The notes under the pieces: generated by a model
The model's input: only the letters and a program-made list of their open reading frames with translations
Told to the model about the DNA's origin: nothing
Databases searched by the model: none
In this document: positions 58,505 to 64,000 of the stretch, in pieces
How the letters are laid out: each line of letters starts with the position of its first letter
How positions within the stretch are numbered: the stretch's first letter is position 1
From: Abyssibacter sp036156195
GTDB taxonomy: Bacteria > Pseudomonadota > Gammaproteobacteria > Nevskiales > OUC007
Reading direction: 5' to 3'
NCBI GenBank assembly: GCA_036156195.1
Contig: JAYZUZ010000009.1
Location: 124,001 to 188,000, forward strand
Length of the DNA: 64,000 nucleotides
Position numbers and translations under genes: made by a program

Positions 58505-60456
58505 ACCAGCCACCCGTGTCCCTGCGCAGCCTGCCGCGCCTGCTCGCGGTGCTGGCTATCGTGATCCTGCCGCATGTCCGTAACCTGCCGGTCTGGATCC
58601 CCGCGTTTGCGCTGGCGATGATGCTGTGGCGGCTCGGCGTCGCACGACGCGGCTGGGGTATGCCCGGCACGCTGGTGCGCGCAGGCTTGGCAGCCCTGGC
58701 CTTTGCTGCGGTCCTGGCGTCGTTCGGATCCATCAACGGACAAACACCCGGCGCAGCACTGCTGGTGCTCATGGTGGCACTCAAGCTCACCGAAACGCGC
58801 ACGCTGAGGGACTACACGATTCTGACGTTTCTGGGGTATTTCCTGCTGGGAACGCATTTCCTGTTCGATCAAAGCATCCCGATGATCGTCTTCCTGCTCA
58901 TATGCGGCGTGTTGCTCACTGCCGTGCTGGTCGACATCAACCACCCTGACGGCGGGCTGTCGCCTCGTACCAGCCTGCGTACCGGCGGCCTGCTGGTGGC
59001 ACAGGCACTGCCACTCATGCTCATCTTTTTCGTGCTGTTCCCGCGCATTCCCGGCCCGCTCTGGGGACTACCGGCGGATTCCGGTTCCAACGCCGTCACC
59101 GGACTGAGCGAACGCATGTCACCGGGCGACATCTCCCAGCTGTCGCAGTCGGATGAAGTCGCGTTTCGCGTTCGTTTCGACACCGAGATCCCGCCCCGGA
59201 CCGATCGCTACTGGCGGGGACCTGTGCTGTGGTCATTTGATGGCCGGGCCTGGGAGCCAGGCTTTTCCCCCAACACCCAGCAGGCCGGCGCGGTGGCCGA
59301 TGCCCGCCGCCTGCTTCGCTATGACGTCACGCTGGAGGCACATCGCCATCACTGGCTGCTGGCACTGGACGTGCCCATGTCGGTGCCTGCTGATGGTCGC
59401 CTCACCTCTTCCCGTCAACTGGTCTCACGCAAGCCAGTCCGGGAACGCAGGCTCTACACGGTCGAGTCTGCACTGGACTATCGCCTGGACCCTGCGCTAA
59501 GCGAGTGGGCGAGACGAATTGCCCTGCGCCTGCCGGTGGAGGGCAACCCGCAGACGCGTGCGCTGGCCACACAATGGCGCGACGAAGGCCTGGACGAAGC
59601 GGCCCTGGTCAACCGGGCGCTGCGCATGTTTCGCGAACAGCCCTTCGTGTACACCATGCAACCTCCGGCACTGGGCGCCGATAGCGTAGACGAGTTCCTG
59701 TTCTCCACCCGCAGAGGGTTCTGCGAACACTACGCCAGCGCCTTTGCGGTGCTGATGCGCGCTGCAGGGGTGCCTGCGCGTATTGTCACCGGCTACCAGG
59801 GTGGCGAGATGAGCGCCAATAATCAGTACATGATCGTGCGCCAGTCCGACGCCCACGCCTGGGCCGAGGTCTGGCTGGCAGACCAGGGCTGGTTGCGTGT
59901 TGACCCCACGGCCGCTGTTGCCCCGGACCGTGTTGAAGTCGGCCTCGGGGCGGCCCTGCCTGCTGGCGAGCCTGTCCCGTTTCTGGCGCGTGGAACGGCC
60001 TCTTTGCTCTCAGCCTTGCGGCTGCGCTGGGATGCCATCAACACACAGTGGAACTACTGGGTGCTGGCCTATGGCCCTGAGCTGCAGCAATCCGTGCTTT
60101 CGCGCATTGGCTTGCCGGACTGGCGCAGCATGATCCTCGCGCTGACCGGCCTGGTCTCCCTGCTGCTCACCTTGCTCGGTCTGTGGCTGCTGTGGCAGTC
60201 ACGCGGCGCAGACCCCGTGGACCCGGCACGCCAGCAGTGGAACCGGGCGGTGCGCCGGCTCCGTCGACTGGGCCTGAGTCCGGCACCCGCAGAGGGGCCG
60301 CGTGATTTCGCTGAACGGGTGCGCAACCAAGCCCCTGAGTTGGCCGCTGCCGTCGAGGAATTGGTCGATGCCTACGTGGCCACTCGCTACGCCGGATCGG
60401 CAGAAATGGACCGCTTGCAAACGGCGACCAACGCCCTGCCCCGGCGGCGGCGCTGA
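58501..60456 (+). CDS. tgpA: Transglutaminase-like membrane protein (TgpA/DUF3488 family)
   Basis: A 651-residue inner-membrane protein. About six N-terminal helices (DUF3488) span residues 15-190. A periplasmic transglutaminase-like domain follows, with Cys408 (RRGFCEHYASAFA), His452 (SDAHAWAEVWL) and Asp468 (RVDPTAAV). Then come one more membrane helix near 550 and a cytoplasmic DUF4129 tail. TgpA is reported essential in Pseudomonas aeruginosa; its substrate is not settled. The last 70 bases overlap the convergent M14 peptidase gene. Confidence 0.94.
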   Translation: MNQPPVSLRSLPRLLAVLAIVILPHVRNLPVWIPAFALAMMLWRLGVARRGWGMPGTLVRAGLAALAFAAVLASFGSINGQTPGAALLVLMVALKLTETRTLRDYTILTFLGYFLLGTHFLFDQSIPMIVFLLICGVLLTAVLVDINHPDGGLSPRTSLRTGGLLVAQALPLMLIFFVLFPRIPGPLWGLPADSGSNAVTGLSERMSPGDISQLSQSDEVAFRVRFDTEIPPRTDRYWRGPVLWSFDGRAWEPGFSPNTQQAGAVADARRLLRYDVTLEAHRHHWLLALDVPMSVPADGRLTSSRQLVSRKPVRERRLYTVESALDYRLDPALSEWARRIALRLPVEGNPQTRALATQWRDEGLDEAALVNRALRMFREQPFVYTMQPPALGADSVDEFLFSTRRGFCEHYASAFAVLMRAAGVPARIVTGYQGGEMSANNQYMIVRQSDAHAWAEVWLADQGWLRVDPTAAVAPDRVEVGLGAALPAGEPVPFLARGTASLLSALRLRWDAINTQWNYWVLAYGPELQQSVLSRIGLPDWRSMILALTGLVSLLLTLLGLWLLWQSRGADPVDPARQQWNRAVRRLRRLGLSPAPAEGPRDFAERVRNQAPELAAAVEELVDAYVATRYAGSAEMDRLQTATNALPRRRR

Positions 60457-62264
60457 CCGCAACCAGCGAGCAACAACATCGCCAGTCCCGTCACCGCCCC
60501 CCAGCCACCGGAACCACCACCACCGGACGCCGTGGCTGGCAAAGGCTGCTCCGGCGCACCCTCACCCACCAGCCGGATGCTGCGCGAAACGCCCCCCGTG
60601 TCTCCGCTACGTCCGCTGGCGTCCTCAAAATCTGTCCAGCCACCCGCGTCCCAGTCTGCAACGGTGGCGGGGTTGGCATCTAGGCGCTGGCCGGACAAGT
60701 CCTGGGCATCAACGACCAGATCCAGGGTCTGCGCGTCCTCAAGCACCGAGCCGGCCTCCACCGTCAACGTCATGACCAGGGTATCGGTACGATACCGGTT
60801 GGCGTCAGCAGCAGTGTTCCAACGCATGTTGGCAACCGGCACAGCCCACTCAAAGGCCTGACCGTCGGCATCGCGACCCGCCAGCGTAACCGCGGGCATG
60901 AGCGGCACGGACTGACCTCGGTACTGGACGACCTGCCCATCCTCGAGCTGACGCATCGGCCGATCGAACTGCAGGGCCAATTGCAGTTCGCCGGTTGGCA
61001 AGCCTGTTGTGGGTTGAGCGTCCAGCTGCCTCGTCTGTTCCCCCGCTGGCAGCCACGTCGCCCAGGCCAGCAGGTCGCCACCCGCTGTCGTCAGCCGAAC
61101 GGCCTCAAGAATCGGTGGCCCCGCCTGTCGATAGGCCCCCAGTAACAGCGCCGCGGCCAGCTCTTCGCGGACCCGTGCAATCTGGTCCTCGGGGAGAATG
61201 AACCCGTCATGGGTCACACCGTTGTGGCCGTACTCGCTGGCCCCCGCGGCGCCGGGCTCGATCTCCAATGTGTAGGACGGGATTTCATAGGTATAGGCGA
61301 AATACTCATCCAGGGCGCCGATGCCCCGGCCCGCTGGACTGGGGTCGTAACCGTAACCGCTGGTGGCCGCGCGCATCACATCGGCGACCTGCCGAGCGAT
61401 GGCGTCCCGGCGCGCATGCCCGGTATCCGCCGCGAAGAAGACCCGAGAGAACGAATGGATATCGACAAAGAGTCGCAAGCGGTCAGCCAACCCGGCGATG
61501 GAGGCTTGCAGCGCTTGTGTCTCCGGCTCCGAAGCCGGGCCACTGCCGTGGTGGACCAGCGATGCAGCATCCTGGCTGGATCGATCGCTGGTCGCCCAGA
61601 AGGGGCTGTTGTTGCGATTCACATCCACGCCCAGCATGCCATCGGCCTCGGTCCTGAGATCGGTATCGACGCCCCGCATGTTCTTGCGACGCATCCGGCC
61701 ATCGCGGGGCCAGTTGGATGGGTCGCCCCTGTAAGTGGTCCTGAGCACCTGGGTCGGCGTGCGCTGCGTGTGCACAAAGCCGTCGATGTTCAGCACCGGA
61801 ACAATGACCAGCGTGAGTTGATCGATGAGAAACTCGACGATTGCCTCGTCCTGCGCACCATCGGCCAGCGCCTCCAGCAGGGCCGTCGCGACCTCGGGGC
61901 TGGCCCACTCGCGCGCGTGCGTCCCGCCGTTGAACAGCACGGCGGCCTCGCGACCACTGCCGTCTGCGAGACGGGTATCGGCATCTCCCACGATATAAGC
62001 CCAGATAGGCCGCCCTTCCAGGGTTGTACCGATGCGTCGTTCGCTGATCCGCGCATGGCCGGCCAGATCTCGATGGCGCGCGAGCAAACTGGCATAGCTG
62101 CGAAATCCCGACACCGGTGCAGCGCTATCCACCGGATGAGGCACCGGATAGCCCAGCGCAATGTCATTTGGCCCGGGATTGGACTCCACGTAGGTTTGCA
62201 CGGTGGCTGAGGAGGCCGCGCTCACCAGCCAGGCCACCAGCGTGGCCGCTATTCGCCCAGCCAT
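60387..62264 (-). CDS. Secreted M14 zinc carboxypeptidase with GlyGly-CTERM-like C-terminus
   Basis: A 625-residue exported carboxypeptidase. After a signal peptide (ending ASSATVQ), zinc ligands are in GGTHAREWASPE and VDIHSFSR, with the catalytic Glu in SYTLEIEPG; DVNRNNSPFW is the substrate-site segment. A beta-rich domain of about 200 residues follows. Near the end, TASGGGGSGGWG, a short hydrophobic helix (AVTGLAMLLLAGC) and QRRRRGR form a sorting signal like GlyGly-CTERM, which is processed by rhombosortase. About 17 residues then extend past the Arg cluster, encoded opposite the end of tgpA. The start overlaps the upstream gene by 16 bases. Confidence 0.9.
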   Translation of the reverse strand: MAGRIAATLVAWLVSAASSATVQTYVESNPGPNDIALGYPVPHPVDSAAPVSGFRSYASLLARHRDLAGHARISERRIGTTLEGRPIWAYIVGDADTRLADGSGREAAVLFNGGTHAREWASPEVATALLEALADGAQDEAIVEFLIDQLTLVIVPVLNIDGFVHTQRTPTQVLRTTYRGDPSNWPRDGRMRRKNMRGVDTDLRTEADGMLGVDVNRNNSPFWATSDRSSQDAASLVHHGSGPASEPETQALQASIAGLADRLRLFVDIHSFSRVFFAADTGHARRDAIARQVADVMRAATSGYGYDPSPAGRGIGALDEYFAYTYEIPSYTLEIEPGAAGASEYGHNGVTHDGFILPEDQIARVREELAAALLLGAYRQAGPPILEAVRLTTAGGDLLAWATWLPAGEQTRQLDAQPTTGLPTGELQLALQFDRPMRQLEDGQVVQYRGQSVPLMPAVTLAGRDADGQAFEWAVPVANMRWNTAADANRYRTDTLVMTLTVEAGSVLEDAQTLDLVVDAQDLSGQRLDANPATVADWDAGGWTDFEDASGRSGDTGGVSRSIRLVGEGAPEQPLPATASGGGGSGGWGAVTGLAMLLLAGCGQRRRRGRALVAVCKRSISADPA

Positions 62265-63313
62265 ACCAACACCTCCTGCGCCAAGCCCGCTGCATGCGTC
62301 TGCGTCTGCGCCCAACTGCGCAACGCGCTGGCATCGCCGTGGTCCACCAAGGCAATCACCATCCGGCGCAGCTGCGTGTGCGGCACCGTCGGGTCATCCA
62401 GTTGTGTCCGCAACCAGCGCCGACCGTCGGCACGCCGAGCCAGGCCGAGCGCCGCATCCAGGCCGTGGTAGGTATCGGCCGCCCAGTGTTGCAGCTCCGC
62501 CAGACTCCGCGCGCCCGAATCCGAGGCCAATGCCTGCAGCCAAACGGGCCGCAGATGCGCAGACCTGCGCATGGCATCAGCCGTCTGATCGAACAAATCC
62601 GCGTCTCCTGTTGCCAGCACCTGGCGAAAGCCCAGCAACCGTTGCGTCGCACTGCCCTGAGGACCTGCCCGCCACTCCGCCTCCAGCCACTCCTCCAGCG
62701 TGGCTGAGCCGGGATTGACCCGGAACTGATCCAGGGCCCAGTGCGCGGGCAGCGGCCTTGGGAGCACATCAGCCCAGGCACGCCGCTGCGCGAGGGTTAA
62801 TCGGGACAACAACTGGGGTGTCAGCTCAACAGCGACCGCGCCCGCACCGGATGTCATCGCGCCCTCCAGCCGACCCACCGCCTCGCGCGCCCGCCAGATG
62901 CGCAGGGTCGCCCGAGCGGCCGCAGAAACCGGAAAGACCGGCACCGCAACGGCGCGGCCCGCATCGGGCAGGGTCTCCATCGCCAACGGCGGCCAGGTAG
63001 CGACCTCCGTCAGCCACTGCTGGCCGGCCGGCGTCATGGGCGCCTCGGCCAGTGCCTGAGCGACCTGCAACGCTGCCAGCTCATGCCTTGCATCGCGTGG
63101 ACCCTGCCCGCCCTCGATCTGCTCCATGGCGCTGTGCACGGCCGCCCAGTTTCCCGCACGTGCTGCGGCCTGTAGCTGCAGGCCTGCTGACTCGCTCCGC
63201 AGGCCGTTCAGCTGGTCGGCGGAAAGCGTGACGGCCTCGCTGCTCATCGAGACCAGCCCCGCAGCCAGCCCGAGCAACGCCACTCTGATGTAGCCACGCC
63301 CCCAGTTGTTCAT
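62249..63313 (-). CDS. Uncharacterised exported helical protein
   Basis: A 354-residue protein with a signal peptide (VALLGLAAGLVSMSSEA) and an Ala/Leu-rich body that looks like tandem helical hairpins (LQLQAAARAGNWAAVHSAME, later LRPVWLQALASDSGARSLAE and LARRADGRRWLRTQLDDP), as in HEAT- or TPR-type solenoids. No motif is recognised. Its ATG overlaps the transporter stop by four bases and its end overlaps the M14 peptidase start, so the three are probably made together. Confidence 0.72.
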   Translation of the reverse strand: MNNWGRGYIRVALLGLAAGLVSMSSEAVTLSADQLNGLRSESAGLQLQAAARAGNWAAVHSAMEQIEGGQGPRDARHELAALQVAQALAEAPMTPAGQQWLTEVATWPPLAMETLPDAGRAVAVPVFPVSAAARATLRIWRAREAVGRLEGAMTSGAGAVAVELTPQLLSRLTLAQRRAWADVLPRPLPAHWALDQFRVNPGSATLEEWLEAEWRAGPQGSATQRLLGFRQVLATGDADLFDQTADAMRRSAHLRPVWLQALASDSGARSLAELQHWAADTYHGLDAALGLARRADGRRWLRTQLDDPTVPHTQLRRMVIALVDHGDASALRSWAQTQTHAAGLAQEVLVWLGE

Positions 63314-64000
63314 CGCAGCGCCTCCTCGGCCGGCCGTACCCGCATCAAGAACACCATACCCAAGACGAACAGCAGGGCAATGGACAAAATGGAGACGCGC
63401 GAACTCCCCGTCACCACGGCAGATACGCCGACCAGCACAGGCCCCAGGACAGCGGCGAACTTGCCCATCATGTTGTAGAAGCCGAAGAACTCGCCGGATC
63501 GCTCTGCGGGAATGAGGACCGAGTAGTACGACCGTGACAAGGCCTGGACGCTGCCCTGCACGAGTCCGATCACCGCTGCCATCACGAAGAACTGCAGCTG
63601 GGTCTGCAGAAAAAATCCCCAGACTGTGACCGCAATGTAAACGCCGATGCTGATGAACAGCGCAGGTCGCGTACCGGCCCGGCCGGCCAGCCGGGCCATG
63701 AGCAGCGTGGCAGGAAAGCCGACAAACTGGGTAATCACTAACGCCTGGATGAGCGCGTTGGTTTCAAACCCGAGTTTGGCGCCGTAGTCCACGGCCATGC
63801 GAGCAATCGTGTGCACCCCGTCGATATAAAGCCAGTACGCGATCAGAAAGGTGACAACCTCCGGGTACTGGCGCAGACGCCGCAGGGTGCCGATTAGCTG
63901 GCGTAGTCCTCCCATTGCGGCGGCCGTGACAGACACTCTGACGGGGGGGCGCGACTCGCGTACGAACCGGAACAGCGGCAATGAAAACAACACCCACCAC
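63310..64000 (-). CDS. MFS transporter, UMF1/Atg22-like, C-terminal part (cut by window edge)
   Basis: The last 230 or so residues of a membrane transporter; the N-terminal helices lie outside the window. The frame continues past the edge as WWVLFSLPLFRFV, which together with LYIDGVHTIARMAVDYGAKLG and QALSRSYYSVLIPAERSGEFFGFYN matches the UMF1 (Atg22-related) group of the major facilitator superfamily. Six membrane helices are visible. Substrate is unknown; with a carboxypeptidase in the same operon, uptake of amino acids is possible but unproven. Confidence 0.82.
   Translation of the reverse strand, partial: WWVLFSLPLFRFVRESRPPVRVSVTAAAMGGLRQLIGTLRRLRQYPEVVTFLIAYWLYIDGVHTIARMAVDYGAKLGFETNALIQALVITQFVGFPATLLMARLAGRAGTRPALFISIGVYIAVTVWGFFLQTQLQFFVMAAVIGLVQGSVQALSRSYYSVLIPAERSGEFFGFYNMMGKFAAVLGPVLVGVSAVVTGSSRVSILSIALLFVLGMVFLMRVRPAEEALR

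Overview
The window is a dense, GC-rich stretch (by eye above 60% G+C) of a gammaproteobacterial chromosome. The evidence is the gene content and order: pcnB-folK-panBCD-pgi, a PspF/PspABC stress locus with a sigma-54 promoter, queA-tgt, a small coiled-coil gene followed by zapA, 6S RNA and 5-formyl-THF cyclo-ligase, metX-metW, divergent lptFG and pepA followed by holC-valS, and tgpA. Several exported proteins carry thrombospondin type 3 calcium repeats and one has a GlyGly-CTERM-like tail. That profile fits free-living, often marine, GC-rich lineages around Xanthomonadales, Nevskiales, Salinisphaerales or Chromatiales. I cannot name the genus from sequence alone. I see no insertion sequence, prophage, integron or CRISPR array.

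Layout. 1-5.8 kb (minus): a coupled operon pcnB > folK > deoxynucleoside kinase > panB > panC > panD > pgi (cut by the window edge); pcnB appears to start at AUU. 5.85-8.05 kb (plus): tRNA-Glu(CTC), a small putative membrane peptide and a MucD/DegP-type periplasmic protease with a strong terminator. 8.08-9.6 kb: Nudix hydrolase and lipoprotein (minus) divergent from an RDD membrane protein whose start codon overlaps the lipoprotein's. 9.65-14.8 kb: a secreted GH5 cellulase with two CBM2-like modules, a small exported protein, a beta-barrel protein, a 1-Cys peroxiredoxin and a MATE exporter. 15-17.2 kb: a visibly AT-richer segment with one large Big_1-type lipoprotein. 17.2-20 kb: pspF divergent from a sigma-54-driven operon of a small exported protein, pspA, pspB and pspC.

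20-34 kb: thioesterase, tgt and queA (minus); two sodium-coupled amino acid transporters overlapping ferrochelatase (plus); a TSP3-repeat protein and an OmpA-family porin (minus); sohB, a PEBP protein, a second HtrA protease, the zapA/6S RNA/cyclo-ligase block and an EVE-domain protein (plus). A large imperfect palindrome fills the gap to convergent ilvA. 34-46 kb: ilvA; proC-yggT-metX-metW-DUF4426 (plus); TerB-like, beta-barrel, alpha/beta hydrolase, cation/proton antiporter, SH3-domain protein and a large uncharacterised lipoprotein (minus); then an exported protein with an Asp-Gly repeat tail.

46-64 kb: tatD converging on lptG-lptF with overlapping 3' ends; pepA, holC, valS and fxsA; a patatin-like phospholipase; moxR-DUF58-tgpA converging, again with overlapping coding ends, on an UMF1-type transporter, an uncharacterised exported protein and an M14 carboxypeptidase with a GlyGly-CTERM-like tail. 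The theme is core metabolism and RNA/cell-division housekeeping interleaved with envelope functions: two HtrA proteases, Psp, LptFG, OmpA-type proteins and several lipoproteins. The best candidates for undescribed biology are the small exported Psp-operon protein, the 6S RNA/start-codon overlap, the 34.2 kb palindrome, the Big_1 lipoprotein island and the M14 exopeptidase cluster.
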